Shown piece after piece: positions 46,041 through 58,563 of a stretch of DNA of 64,000 bases (positions are counted from its first letter, which is position 1; each line of letters opens with the position of its first letter). This DNA is from Odiellus spinosus (Eukaryota; Arthropoda; Arachnida; Opiliones; Phalangiidae). Below the pieces are notes generated by a model. The model made no database searches. It was not told where the DNA came from and worked only from the letters and a program-made list of their open reading frames with translations. The stretch is from NCBI GenBank assembly GCA_963920705.1, contig OY987227.1, positions 18,377,434 through 18,441,433 on the forward strand, in the 5' to 3' direction. The position numbers and the translations under genes were made by a program.

Positions 46041-47640
46041 ATTGAAGACTACAGACCAACAAAAGGATGAAGAGATCCCTTTTTCATAATAAGCTATGAT
46101 ACCTTATTATAAACTTCTTTGAAAGCTGAGACGGATTGATACACAAGTTTCAACCTCGTAGGAAAAGTAATTGAATATAAACGTACGGTCATTAAAATAA
46201 TTCAACCTTCGTATTCGTGCACTAAAAACTAACTAATAATTAATATTTTACCAAAATATTATTATTTTATTTCATTCCCATTAGATCGTTTGCAAAATGA
46301 TTGGGGCTGGGGCGGATAGGTATACAATGTTAAACCCCATAAGGAAAAAAATAGTTCTTTACCAACTTCTCTCGTGAAATCGAATGCAATCACCTCCATT
46401 TCGCTGCGGCTCTTTCTCTGATTTCTAATCTGGTTCTTTCTATACGAAGAAAATATCATCTGTGTGTCTGCATACTGGGAGTGAAATGAACTTATCGTCT
46501 CCCCTTTTAGTTCGATTTTAGGAGAGCTATGACATGACCGTAATTACTTTTTAATTTCAATAGGAGAGAGAGGGAAATAAGTCCCTTGTTTGACACGCCA
46601 CGAGACAAGCTGAACATTTTGTTTTTGTTTGATAAAGAATACATATACTAAGCTATATATACGTATATATTGAAACCGCTACGCAATTTGCGGGAAAAGC
46701 TTTGAATTTTTATAAGAGGTTCCAGTCCAGTACGCCGTTTCTTCGCGCTTCGTCTTTCAATGCCGCAAAAACACTTACCTCCAATCTATGTCTTACGTCA
46801 AGTTTTAGTAATCTACATAATTTACCTTTTAATAATTTATTAAATTTTGACCAACATAAACATCTGCCCATAAATTAGAAAAAGGGTTTAAAACTATATA
46901 TAAAGATTCAAGTGTCAAAAACGTGTCAAACTTTGTTGTTTAACGCGTAAACATAGGTTACGATACAATATGGTGAAACGTATTTTAATCATCAAGTGTT
47001 GATAAACAAAAGACCACATTTTACGAACAATGGCAGGTGATACATCCTGACAAAATAACTTGAAAAACGATCGTTGTCGGTTTCTCTGTAAAAAAAAAAT
47101 AATAGTTATGCCCTTTGGTTGTCTAATACTTGTTCCTTTATAGGGATATACTCATGGAGTTTCTGGCACAGGGAGTAGTAAGAAATAATCTCCTCTCTCG
47201 ATCTTAACGGGTTTATAGATCTGCGCATCGGTTTCGCGTCTCTCGCGCATTTCTTTACCTATCTTGATAGTAAAAATATAAGTGGCACTACAGTCCAGAA
47301 TACCCTTCCCTCGAAAAATAAGCATAATTTGTTAAATTACTGTCTCCTCTCCCAGTGTGGAGGTTCGTTTGGATATTTTCCTCCCCGTTCCATTTTTTCA
47401 TTCAGTCTGAAGTACAAAAAACAGTCTTTCTAGGGCCCTCATTTCAGGGCATTATTTTTAGACTCCCAGCGACAAGGGGTCCCACTTCAGAAATAAATCT
47501 AAACTCTCCCTCGTCACGAAAAACAGGAGATCATTCCTTATAGATATTTTCCCATTTGGCTACTTGAGATTTAATTTAAGTATGTTAGTATAAATTTAAA
47601 TATTAACTTACCCGAAAGTTTTATTTCCAACTTTTATAAT
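46041..47640. other. Unassigned AT-rich stretch
   Basis: Two diverged copies of a GGATTGATACACAAGTTTCAACCTCGTA-like phrase lie near 46140 and 46310, related to 11038 and 35333. No gene is supported. Confidence 0.4.
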
Positions 47641-47790
47641 CCCTTAAAGGCCTAGAATTTCTTCTGCCTGTCATCTGGCTGTTTCGCTGGAAGTGGGCTC
47701 CCCTTCTGGGCTTCCAAAAGGCGAGGGGAAGCCTGAAGGATGAGTTTGTTTCCAGGGTGACGGGCAGATGAAATTCTAGGCATTTAAGGG
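47641..47790. mobile_element. Short TIR element, 150 bp
   Basis: About 38-bp terminal inverted repeats: CCCTTAAAGGCCTAGAATTT at the left end, and the complement of CCCTTAAATGCCTAGAATTT at the right end, followed inward by CTGCCTGTCATC / GGTGACGGGCAG. A clear target duplication is lacking. A MITE is the likely class. Confidence 0.8.
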
Positions 47791-50191
47791 TATGTAATAT
47801 ATATTTCGAATAAGGTTTCCTATTCATACCGATAGAATAAGGAATCCATTTTATTTTTTAAATCATTTTAATCTCCTTTAAAGTGATACTGTCAGCGGTT
47901 TTTCATGGTACCCAAATGTAAATTGAGTAGCTTATTTTTCGGAAAGATCGTTGAAAAACGATTATGAATACATATTCCATAACAAAAATTAACCCTACAG
48001 TTGAGAGATGGTCACGCCCATAAGAATAGCTACTACTTACGCTTGAAAAACGCCTCAAAATAAAAAACTCCTCTTCCCACCTTCCTTTTGTCAAGTTTTT
48101 AATGTAATCATACGCGACTTCTTGTTTTAGTTTTGTCGAACGGCAACGCCGCAACGAATTTAATAGTTTCACCCCACTCTAGGGGAGGTGTAGCTAAAAA
48201 TTATAATCATCAGCCTCTTCCTAATTTTTTTAAACCAAAACTCCCGGACATGATACGTAGTCACTATTGATCACTTGGCAACATTCTGACACGTGATATA
48301 GTTGTTTTAAAACGGCATTTTTCCGTGAAAGTATTTAATTCAGAAAGTCCTACTTATCGTTACGCACGTTTTTGCAAATTTCTACATCATCATGCAATAA
48401 AAATTGAACTTATATATTTGAAATTTTTACTTATAAAGTTTCTTGAATAGTATAAAAATATAACAATTGTGACATCATCACTTTAAACAATTAAATCGAA
48501 ACCTAAACCAGAATAATATTGACTATACATATTTAATTTTTACCCTTGAACCTTTTCTTTCCCTTTTTACGTAACCTTGGTTAGGAACAATGACACGTTA
48601 TATATTCAAATGAAACAAAACAAACCGTTCCGCAACCATTTTGAAATTATGAAACTTGCGTAATAATTTTCTTTTCACATGGCCGATCCATGTAAATTTT
48701 CGTAACAATATATATTTCTCGCGTGAGGAAACTTTAAAGATAGTCAAAGGAAATATGAAGTCTAACAAGTTATTTCTATCGATTTATTATTTCAAAAAAG
48801 GCCTTAATCGTTTGAAAAAATACAAAATTTAAAGGGAGCCTAAAGAAAAACCAAGTCTTATTTTTTTAATTAAAAGAAGCTTCATGAAATAAATTTTATA
48901 TCGCTTAATTAAGCCAGAATTAAGTTTTAAAGTCGGCCTTTTAACTCCCGTCCATCATTTTTGTTCCATTTGGAATTGTGCATTCCAGCTAATCCGATTT
49001 TACTTGGGCATATGAACCACTGTCTCCGTTTGCGTCATAAAACGGAAATTAGCTTGACTTGGTTTTAAACGATAATTCTCTTTACAAAATTATTTGTATT
49101 TTCATAAATTTATGTTACTTTAAACATAATTACTCTTTCGATCGCTTCAAAATTCTCATTTTTGACTAAATAACCCCTACTCTCGAAAAAATATCACGTT
49201 TTTCATGATATGCTTGACCATTTGACAAGTCAAAGTGACACGAATAACTAAACTTGTAGACGTTTTAAAACGTTTAACTTTGACTTCTTTTACCAATTTC
49301 ACTTTTAATCCAAATAGTTTTAAATTATAAATTATCATTTTTGTTAACTTTACCTGAGCAATTTTACCTCGTTAATTACCCATTTAGAACTCTGTCCCAA
49401 GTCATTATTTATAATTCTTCAATTCTAACGAATCGTACAAAAATATATGCTTGTTGTCAAACTTCATTCTCACTTTAAATAAGAGACCGGTACTTGATAA
49501 GTTTCGTAATTTGAAATTTCCATTGTAAAATCTCTCGCTACAGTTCCGTAGAATTCAGATACATATATGGCTCGGAAATAATTTCTGCCTAATTAAACTA
49601 CAAACGTCTAAAATTTAACTCGTGGAAACGGTATCCATACGAGCTATTTCTATAGATCTGAGAGATGTGTATGTATACTTGGCAAAGGGATTATAATTTC
49701 CGCCACCATTAACGAAACTGAATTAGATAAGAATTAATTAAAAATACCTTTATAGATGAATTGCCTAAGGTATTCAGGCAAATTCACTATCACAATTTGT
49801 AATTATTTGAAGCGTTACGTGATGTTTCGTATCAAATATTTGCGTGATTAATTGACCGTATATTTTATAGAATTTAGTTTAAAGGGGTACTAGTTACACG
49901 CGAGCTTAATATTTCCCTGAAGATATTCGAATAAACTTCGTTGTATTAACTAAATACGCCTTAAAATATTTAAATTTTGTTTTCTTGGCTACTATGCCAA
50001 TCTGCTCTCATCTGGATAAAAACAACCATTGTAAAAGTTAAAAGCTACCAAAATTTTTATTACGAAACAAATTATGACAAATTTCAGCTTTAAATATTAA
50101 ATTAATAATATTTTACTCAGTTTCAAAGGCGACTAAAACACCCACACGAGCATCTTCCATTTTTACACAGTCAAAAATAGCGCCTTATTAT
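47791..50191. other. Unassigned AT-rich stretch
   Basis: No gene. An 89-codon minus-strand frame (47903-48172) has no domain I recognise. Confidence 0.45.
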
Positions 50192-50199
50192 GTTCTAAG

Positions 50200-50439
50200 C
50201 AGGGACGGAAATAAGCACAAGTCACTGGTCATTTGACCGATAAATTTTCCAAATGTCCGATAACTTTTTATTTTTAAGATGGGGTCAGTGGACAAATGTC
50301 CGATTAAAAAAAAGTACTTTTCAATACAGGAAATGTAGCATTGTCCGGTAATTTTGTTAAATGTCCGATAACTTTCGAATTTTTAAGGGGGGCTACTGGA
50401 CAAATGTCCAATAAGAAAAATTTCTTATTTCCGTCCCTG
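50200..50439. mobile_element. hAT-type MITE, 240 bp, perfect 8-bp TSD
   Basis: Termini CAGGGACGGAAATAAG and its complement fit hAT ends. The direct repeat GTTCTAAG flanks both sides (50192-50199, 50440-50447). The interior is itself duplicated: AAATGTCCGATAACTTT occurs at 50252-50268 and 50359-50375, and GGACAAATGTCC occurs at 50292 and 50398. No transposase is encoded. Confidence 0.93.
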
Positions 50440-50447
50440 GTTCTAAG

Positions 50448-51257
50448 CCTCTTTTTTTAAAGTATTGTTGTGAAACACTACACTACCGCCCCCTATACTG
50501 AATTCTCGTAAAAAATGTTTCCAGCCCTGACCCTGAAAGACAGAAAAAAAGAAAATGCTGTCTGCTTAGAAATTATTGAATTGTCAACCGTAAAAAGGTT
50601 GTTAAGTAACTTTAAACTGGACGTTGTTTCGAGTAGACAGAATAGGCCTCTGTCTGTAGTTTTTTTCTAATATTCGATGAATAATTATATTCGGCGTCAA
50701 GATGAGACCGGAAACGCGTATTTTGTAGCTAAAGTTCTGGGTTTTCGAGCTGTACCGGGTGCGTATCTGTACAATCTCCGTGATTGTTTTTAATCCTTAT
50801 TTACATGACAGTTTTTAATCCTTATTTCCGGAGCCATGAGAAGCTTCATTCCCTTAAATTGGCATTCATTTAATCAGAGAAAATTGCTACTTGATTAATT
50901 ATAGTCGTATCTTAGCCGAACCTTGTCCTATGGCCTTGAAACATTTTTTTTTTCTGACGGACCGTCTATCAGTGTCTAAAATAAATCCTTTTTCGTTTAA
51001 TTTGAGCAACCCAAATTAAAGATTCACATTTTTAACCCAAAGTAGACGGAAGTAGCTTTGGAGTGGAATTACCCGCCAACACCCTTAGATTCTAAATACT
51101 AATTTCCAGAAATTTTCCACACTTCATACGAAGGAATTATTTTATTTTGTTGTGCAAACATTGCCCAATTTTATTAATTTTACATACAATTCCAAACCTT
51201 TTCAATTTTATTTCTATTTATTCATTATTTAAGAAACAATTAGCAAAACATTTTCGC
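50448..51257. other. Unassigned AT-rich stretch
   Basis: No gene or repeat structure recognised between the two TIR elements. Confidence 0.5.
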
Positions 51258-51264
51258 GTTATAG

Positions 51265-51676
51265 CAGAGGTATATAATAACCCCCTTCGGGGGGAAGTAT
51301 GAAAGGTAGTCAAAATCGACGAACAACAAGTGCCCGGCGTAAATCGCGGCGGATCGACACACCGCTTTACTCCCAAAAAATAGTTACACCATTTTGAACC
51401 TCACTAAATTTTCCCTACGCGCACTTCCGGAACTTGCGAGCTGAAGTCAACCTTCGACTCCATTTTAACAGAGAGCCTTACTCCTGAGACAGGAAGTTCT
51501 AAACACAAATCGAGCCTTCTTGTTTATACAAAGACCATTTACTAGAGTAGCGACATTGAGAAGTCCAGCGCGAGCTAGTGGCCTAGATAGTCAGCAGCGG
51601 GCTCTTGTTGTTCGTGATTTTTAGCATTGGTAGGGGCTTTCATACTTCCCCCGAAGGGGGTTATTATATACCTCTG
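51265..51676. mobile_element. Non-autonomous TIR transposon, 412 bp, 7-bp TSD
   Basis: About 41-bp near-perfect terminal repeats begin CAGAGGTATATAATAACCCC and contain a CCCCCTTCGGGGG hairpin. A further inverted block (ACGAACAACAAG near 51319, CTTGTTGTTCGT near 51606) lies inside. GTTATAG flanks both ends (51258-51264, 51677-51683). There is no coding capacity. Confidence 0.93.
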
Positions 51677-51949
51677 GTTATAGTAAGATTTCGGGAGTTA
51701 CGACATTTTATTATTAAATTTATTATCATTAATATCTGTGTTAACGCGATAAAATTACAACCGTAATATTTGCCATTCATTTACTACTAATTTACAACAT
51801 TTTTCCTCTTATCATAATGCGATTACAATTTAAAAAAAATCTCGCCTAATATTTTCAAACGGCATGTTGGCAGTTAATACACAGGCTAACACAGCTAAGG
51901 TTCGAGCGCGAAGGTCGAGAGTTGCTTCCCTCTCTTTCTTCGACCCCCT

Positions 51950-52690
51950 TCGACCCACTTCTTCCCCTTCGTCAATGTGATAGTCAGGAGACATTTGCGT
52001 TAATGGCTGTTTAGCAAATATGGTGTCGTGTTAAATTCGGTTTAAATGTGTAGCAAAATGTATTAAAATCACCAAATTCTTGTCAGTAAGAAAGGCTAGC
52101 TTACGGAGCGAACGAATATGATCTTGTCCAGAAGAAATAATGAATGTAAGTTCATGATTCGTGATGATTTAAATTTAGCTGCGGGCATTGTTAGGCTTAG
52201 CGCCGGCGTATGCGAAGCTAGGTAAACGGGGGAGTTACCGGAGTTTGCCTACTGCCGATGGGACGATAAGGGGGATGCTACGGGGTTGGTCGACTGGGGG
52301 GCCAAAAGAGTTGTTTTTAACGGGGAAAACAATTCTTCCGCTTCGTCGATGTGATAGTGATAGACGCCTGACATTATTACAGTAATGGCTGTTTAGCTAA
52401 TATGGTGTCGTTTTAAATTCGGTTTAAATGTCTAGTGGAATGGATTAAAATCACCAATGTTTTGTCGACAAGAAAGGCCAGATTGCGGAGCGAACGAAAA
52501 TGATATTGTTCAGACGAAATAATGAATGCAAGTTCATGATTCGAGATGATTTATTTTTAGCTGCGGGCATTGTTAGGCTTAGCGCCGGGGCACTCGAAGG
52601 TGAACGGGGGAGTTCGCCTACAGCCGACGAGACGATAGGGGGGATGATACGGGCCGACTGGTGCCACAAGAGTTTTTTTTAGTGGGGAAA
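51950..52690. repeat. Tandem duplication, about 375-382-bp units
   Basis: Unit 1 (about 51950-52331) and unit 2 (about 52332-52690) share ordered blocks: CTTCGTC-ATGTGATAG, TAATGGCTGTTTAGC, AGAAATAATGAATG-AAGTTCATGATTCG and GCGGGCATTGTTAGGCTTAG. GC-rich ends differ by small indels. Each unit has a different short open frame, so no common protein is maintained. Confidence 0.92.
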
Positions 52691-53395
52691 CAAAATCTTT
52701 AATGGTCTAGGTAGAGTTGGGTAGCCATTATAGATTCTACTTCTTAAATTTTAATCAAAATGGTAACGCTAAGACTCGTCTGATGTAATTTTATAATTTA
52801 TTTATTGATTTTAAAATTGCTTTTAATATTTTGATTAGGAAATTTAAATCAACATAAGTTTAATGGTATTTACTAATTGAAAATTATTGATCCAACGATT
52901 TTAAACCTATTCGCGGCTTACATAATTAACAAGTTAGTAATTAAAATATAATTATTAATACTGCACGAATATACTATACGGATATAAAAACATTATTCAC
53001 GCGTTTTAGCCTTTTTTTTTTCTTAATTAAATACGGTATTTAAAGTTAGTGTCTTCATTCTGAAATAATTATATCAAAAATGTCTTTGCGAACAAAGACC
53101 CAGAAGGACATGTTATGGCCTTGAATGTCTGAAGTGACAGATATTTAATTTTCTTTTAAAACATTAAATTTAAATACAATTAAATTTTCTTTTAAAACAT
53201 GAAATTTAAATACAATTAGATTTTCTTTTAAAACGAAATTTAAATATAATCACAATCTGGCACGATTTAGAGTTTCAAATTTCAAAACAACTGATTTTAT
53301 TCACTCGGAAATATTTAAGAAAAAACATAACAGACGATTTTCTCCCATTGACGCTTAACATTAAATTTGGCTTAATTATTTTTCAGGGATTACGT
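52691..53395. other. AT-rich stretch left of the 16-bp satellite
   Basis: Positions 53145-53245 hold about three copies of a TTTTCTTTTAAAACAT-GAAATTTAAATA phrase (about 45-bp period). No gene. Confidence 0.55.
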
Positions 53396-56300
53396 GCAAA
53401 AATTAGCAGGGGCAAAAAGTAGCAGGGGCAAAAAGTAGCAGGGGCAAAAAGTAGCAGGGGCAAAAAGTAGCAGGGGCAAAAAGTAGCAGGGGCAAAAAGT
53501 AGCAGGGGCAAAAAGTAGCAGGGGCAAAAAGTAGCAGGGGCGAAAAGTAGCAGGGGCGAAAAGTAGCAGGGGCGAAAAGTAGCAGGGGCGAAAAGTAGCA
53601 GGGGCGAAAAGTAGCAGGGGCGAAAAGTAGCAGGGGCGAAAAGTAGCAGGGGCGAAAAGTAGCAGGGGCGAAAAGTAGCAGGGGCGAAAAGTAGCAGGGG
53701 CGAAAAGTAGCAGGGGCGAAAAGTAGCAGGGGCGAAAAGTAGCAGGGGCGAAAAGTAGCAGGGGCGAAAAGTAGCAGGGGCGAAAAGTAGCAGGGGCGAA
53801 AAGTAGCAGGGGCGAAAAGTAGCAGGGGCGAAAAGTAGCAGGGGCGAAAAGTAGCAGGGGCGAAAAGTAGCAGGGGCGAAAAGTAGCAGGGGCGAAAAGT
53901 AGCAGGGGCGAAAAGTAGCAGGGGCGAAAAGTAGCAGGGTCGAAAAGTAGCAGGGGCGAAAAGTAGCAGGGGCGAAAAGTAGCAGGGGCGAAAAGTAGCA
54001 GGGGCGAAAAGTAGCAGGGGCGAAAAGTAGCAGGGGCGAAAATAGCAGGGGCGAAAATAGCAGGGGCGAAAATAGCAGGGGCGAAAAGTAGCAGGGGCGA
54101 AAAGTAGCAGGGGCGAAAAGTAGCAGGGGCGAAAAGTAGCAGGGGCGAAAAGTAGCAGGGGCGAAAAGTAGCAGGGGCGAAAAGTAGCAGGGGCGAAAAG
54201 TAGCAGGGGCAAAAAGTAGCAGGGGCAAAAAGTAGCAGGGGCAAAAAGTAGCAGGGGCAAAAAGTAGCAGGGGCAAAAAGTAGCAGGGGCAAAAAGTAGC
54301 AGGGGCAAAAAGTAGCAGGGGCAAAAAGTAGCAGGGGCAAAAAGTAGCAGGGGCAAAAAGTAGCAGGGGCAAAAAGTAGCAGGGGCAAAAAGTAGCAGGG
54401 GCAAAAAGTAGCAGGGGCAAAAAGTAGCAGGGGCAAAAAGTAGCAGGGGCAAAAAGTAGCAGGGGCAAAAAGTAGCAGGGGCAAAAAGTAGCAGGGGCAA
54501 AAAGTAGCAGGGGCAAAAAGTAGCAGGGGCAAAAAGTAGCAGGGGCAAAAAGTAGCAGGGGCAAAAAGTAGCAGGGGCAAAAAGTAGCAGGGGCAAAAAG
54601 TAGCAGGGGCAAAAAGTAGCAGGGGCAAAAAGTAGCAGGGGCAAAAAGTAGCAGGGGCAAAAAGTAGCAGGGGCAAAAAGTAGCAGGGGCAAAAAGTAGC
54701 AGGGGCAAAAAGTAGCAGGGGCAAAAAGTAGCAGGGGCAAAAAGTAGCAGGGGCAAAAAGTAGCAGGGGCAAAAAGTAGCAGGGGCAAAAAGTAGCAGGG
54801 GCAAAAAGTAGCAGGGGCAAAAAGTAGCAGGGGCAAAAAGTAGCAGGGGCAAAAAGTAGCAGGGGCAAAAAGTAGCAGGGGCAAAAAGTAGCAGGGGCAA
54901 AAAGTAGCAGGGGCAAAAAGTAGCAGGGGCAAAAAGTAGCAGGGGCAAAAAGTAGCAGGGGCAAAAAGTAGCAGGGGCAAAAAGTAGCAGGGGCAAAAAG
55001 TAGCAGGGGCAAAAAGTAGCAGGGGCAAAAAGTAGCAGGGGCAAAAAGTAGCAGGGGCAAAAAGTAGCAGGGGCAAAAAGTAGCAGGGGCAAAAAGTAGC
55101 AGGGGCAAAAAGTAGCAGGGGCAAAAAGTAGCAGGGGCAAAAAGTAGCAGGGGCAAAAAGTAGCAGGGGCAAAAAGTAGCAGGGGCAAAAAGTAGCAGGG
55201 GCAAAAAGTAGCAGGGGCAAAAAGTAGCAGGGGCAAAAAGTAGCAGGGGCAAAAAGTAGCAGGGGCAAAAAGTAGCAGGGGCAAAAAGTAGCAGGGGCAA
55301 AAAGTAGCAGGGGCAAAAAGTAGCAGGGGCAAAAAGTAGCAGGGGCAAAAAGTAGCAGGGGCAAAAAGTAGCAGGGGCAAAAAGTAGCAGGGGCAAAAAG
55401 TAGCAGGGGCAAAAAGTAGCAGGGGCAAAAAGTAGCAGGGGCAAAAAGTAGCAGGGGCAAAAAGTAGCAGGGGCAAAAAGTAGCAGGGGCAAAAAGTAGC
55501 AGGGGCAAAAAGTAGCAGGGGCAAAAAGTAGCAGGGGCAAAAAGTAGCAGGGGCAAAAAGTAGCAGGGGCAAAAAGTAGCAGGGGCAAAAAGTAGCAGGG
55601 GCAAAAAGTAGCAGGGGCAAAAAGTAGCAGGGGCAAAAAGTAGCAGGGGCAAAAAGTAGCAGGGGCAAAAAGTAGCAGGGGCAAAAAGTAGCAGGGGCAA
55701 AAAGTAGCAGGGGCAAAAAGTAGCAGGGGCAAAAAGTAGCAGGGGCAAAAAGTAGCAGGGGCAAAAAGTAGCAGGGGCAAAAAGTAGCAGGGGCAAAAAG
55801 TAGCAGGGGCAAAAAGTAGCAGGGGCAAAAAGTAGCAGGGGCAAAAAGTAGCAGGGGCAAAAAGTAGCAGGGGCAAAAAGTAGCAGGGGCAAAAAGTAGC
55901 AGGGGCAAAAAGTAGCAGGGGCAAAAAGTAGCAGGGGCAAAAAGTAGCAGGGGCAAAAAGTAGCAGGGGCAAAAAGTAGCAGGGGCAAAAAGTAGCAGGG
56001 GCAAAAAGTAGCAGGGGCAAAAAGTAGCAGGGGCAAAAAGTAGCAGGGGCAAAAAGTAGCAGGGGCAAAAAGTAGCAGGGGCAAAAAGTAGCAGGGGCAA
56101 AAAGTAGCAGGGGCAAAAAGTAGCAGGGGCAAAAAGTAGCAGGGGCAAAAAGTAGCAGGGGCAAAAAGTAGCAGGGGCAAAAAGTAGCAGGGGCAAAAAG
56201 TAGCAGGGGCAAAAAGTAGCAGGGGCAAAAAGTAGCAGGGGCAAAAAGTAGCAGGGGCAAAAAGTAGCAGGGGCAAAAAGTAGCAGGGGCAAAAAGTAGC

Positions 56301-58172
56301 AGGGGCAAAAAGTAGCAGGGGCAAAAAGTAGCAGGGGCAAAAAGTAGCAGGGGCAAAAAGTAGCAGGGGCAAAAAGTAGCAGGGGCAAAAAGTAGCAGGG
56401 GCAAAAAGTAGCAGGGGCAAAAAGTAGCAGGGGCAAAAAGTAGCAGGGGCAAAAAGTAGCAGGGGCAAAAAGTAGCAGGGGCAAAAAGTAGCAGGGGCAA
56501 AAAGTAGCAGGGGCAAAAAGTAGCAGGGGCAAAAAGTAGCAGGGGCAAAAAGTAGCAGGGGCAAAAAGTAGCAGGGGCAAAAAGTAGCAGGGGCAAAAAG
56601 TAGCAGGGGCAAAAAGTAGCAGGGGCAAAAAGTAGCAGGGGCAAAAAGTAGCAGGGGCAAAAAGTAGCAGGGGCAAAAAGTAGCAGGGGCAAAAAGTAGC
56701 AGGGGCAAAAAGTAGCAGGGGCAAAAAGTAGCAGGGGCAAAAAGTAGCAGGGGCAAAAAGTAGCAGGGGCAAAAAGTAGCAGGGGCAAAAAGTAGCAGGG
56801 GCAAAAAGTAGCAGGGGCAAAAAGTAGCAGGGGCAAAAAGTAGCAGGGGCAAAAAGTAGCAGGGGCAAAAAGTAGCAGGGGCAAAAAGTAGCAGGGGCAA
56901 AAAGTAGCAGGGGCAAAAAGTAGCAGGGGCAAAAAGTAGCAGGGGCAAAAAGTAGCAGGGGCAAAAAGTAGCAGGGGCAAAAAGTAGCAGGGGCAAAAAG
57001 TAGCAGGGGCAAAAAGTAGCAGGGGCAAAAAGTAGCAGGGGCAAAAAGTAGCAGGGGCAAAAAGTAGCAGGGGCAAAAAGTAGCAGGGGCAAAAAGTAGC
57101 AGGGGCAAAAAGTAGCAGGGGCAAAAAGTAGCAGGGGCAAAAAGTAGCAGGGGCAAAAAGTAGCAGGGGCAAAAAGTAGCAGGGGCAAAAAGTAGCAGGG
57201 GCAAAAAGTAGCAGGGGCAAAAAGTAGCAGGGGCAAAAAGTAGCAGGGGCAAAAAGTAGCAGGGGCAAAAAGTAGCAGGGGCAAAAAGTAGCAGGGGCAA
57301 AAAGTAGCAGGGGCAAAAAGTAGCAGGGGCAAAAAGTAGCAGGGGCAAAAAGTAGCAGGGGCAAAAAGTAGCAGGGGCAAAAAGTAGCAGGGGCAAAAAG
57401 TAGCAGGGGCAAAAAGTAGCAGGGGCAAAAAGTAGCAGGGGCAAAAAGTAGCAGGGGCAAAAAGTAGCAGGGGCAAAAAGTAGCAGGGGCAAAAAGTAGC
57501 AGGGGCAAAAAGTAGCAGGGGCAAAAAGTAGCAGGGGCAAAAAGTAGCAGGGGCAAAAAGTAGCAGGGGCAAAAAGTAGCAGGGGCAAAAAGTAGCAGGG
57601 GCAAAAAGTAGCAGGGGCAAAAAGTAGCAGGGGCAAAAAGTAGCAGGGGCAAAAAGTAGCAGGGGCAAAAAGTAGCAGGGGCAAAAAGTAGCAGGGGCAA
57701 AAAGTAGCAGGGGCAAAAAGTAGCAGGGGCAAAAAGTAGCAGGGGCAAAAAGTAGCAGGGGCAAAAAGTAGCAGGGGCAAAAAGTAGCAGGGGCAAAAAG
57801 TAGCAGGGGCAAAAAGTAGCAGGGGCAAAAAGTAGCAGGGGCAAAAAGTAGCAGGGGCAAAAAGTAGCAGGGGCAAAAAGTAGCAGGGGCAAAAAGTAGC
57901 AGGGGCAAAAAGTAGCAGGGGCAAAAAGTAGCAGGGGCAAAAAGTAGCAGGGGCAAAAAGTAGCAGGGGCAAAAAGTAGCAGGGGCAAAAAGTAGCAGGG
58001 GCAAAAAGTAGCAGGGGCAAAAAGTAGCAGGGGCAAAAAGTAGCAGGGGCAAAAAGTAGCAGGGGCAAAAAGTAGCAGGGGCAAAAAGTAGCAGGGGCAA
58101 AAAGTAGCAGGGGCAAAAAGTAGCAGGGGCAAAAAGTAGCAGGGGCAAAAAGTAGCAGGGGCAAAAAGTAGT
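53396..58172. repeat. 16-bp satellite, about 298 units (4.8 kb)
   Basis: The unit is GGGGCAAAAAGTAGCA. Three blocks are visible: about eight A-type units, a G-type block (GGGGCGAAAAGTAGCA) from about 53537 to 54206, then about 248 A-type units with no difference I could see. Inside the G block are one GGGTCG variant (53940) and three consecutive 15-bp units lacking one G (about 54037-54083). All three minus-strand frames are open for nearly 1600 codons, simply because the unit lacks stops in any phase. Confidence 0.98.
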
Positions 58173-58387
58173 TTACGAAAATATTAAGGGATTTCTTACA
58201 AGTTAGTGTACAAGAATGTGATGTACTTCTAGGAAATAAATACCCATCATAGAGGTCTCAAAATTTTTAGACAACTGTATCCTACGAAAAGACAAGAGAA
58301 GACCGCCGTATTTAGATTTTCGCGCCGAAACAGGGAAGAGTGGTTTGAAAACAGAGTTGTCCCGAATAGACGATAATTCCGACTATG
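58173..58387. other. Right flank of the satellite
   Basis: Short unique AT-rich sequence with no feature recognised. Confidence 0.5.
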
Positions 58388-58563
58388 TCTCAACCTTGAA
58401 AAAATGTCCCATCTTCCGTATAAACGGCTCTATTTAACGGCTCTTTTTGTTAGTTTCAAGGCTGGAAAAAGTATAGAAAATCCTATACTTTGTACCAGCC
58501 TTGAGAAAAGGGACCATCTTCAATACAAACGGGTGCTTTTTAACAGTTCTTTTATTCGTTTCC
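58388..58563. repeat. Duplication with a central hairpin
   Basis: Two diverged copies (58388-58460, 58494-58563) share CTTGAAAAAATG-CCATCTTC, ACAAACGG-like and TTTAACGG-TCTTTT words. Between them CAAGGCTGG (58457-58465) pairs with CCAGCCTTG (58495-58503), and AAAGTATAG (58468-58476) with CTATACTTT (58483-58491), around a 6-nt loop. Confidence 0.8.

Noticed and set aside
53383..58164. Three overlapping minus-strand open frames of about 1580-1593 codons
   Set aside because: The 16-bp unit has no stop in any phase, so all three frames read the same 16-residue repeat. This is a satellite, not a protein gene.
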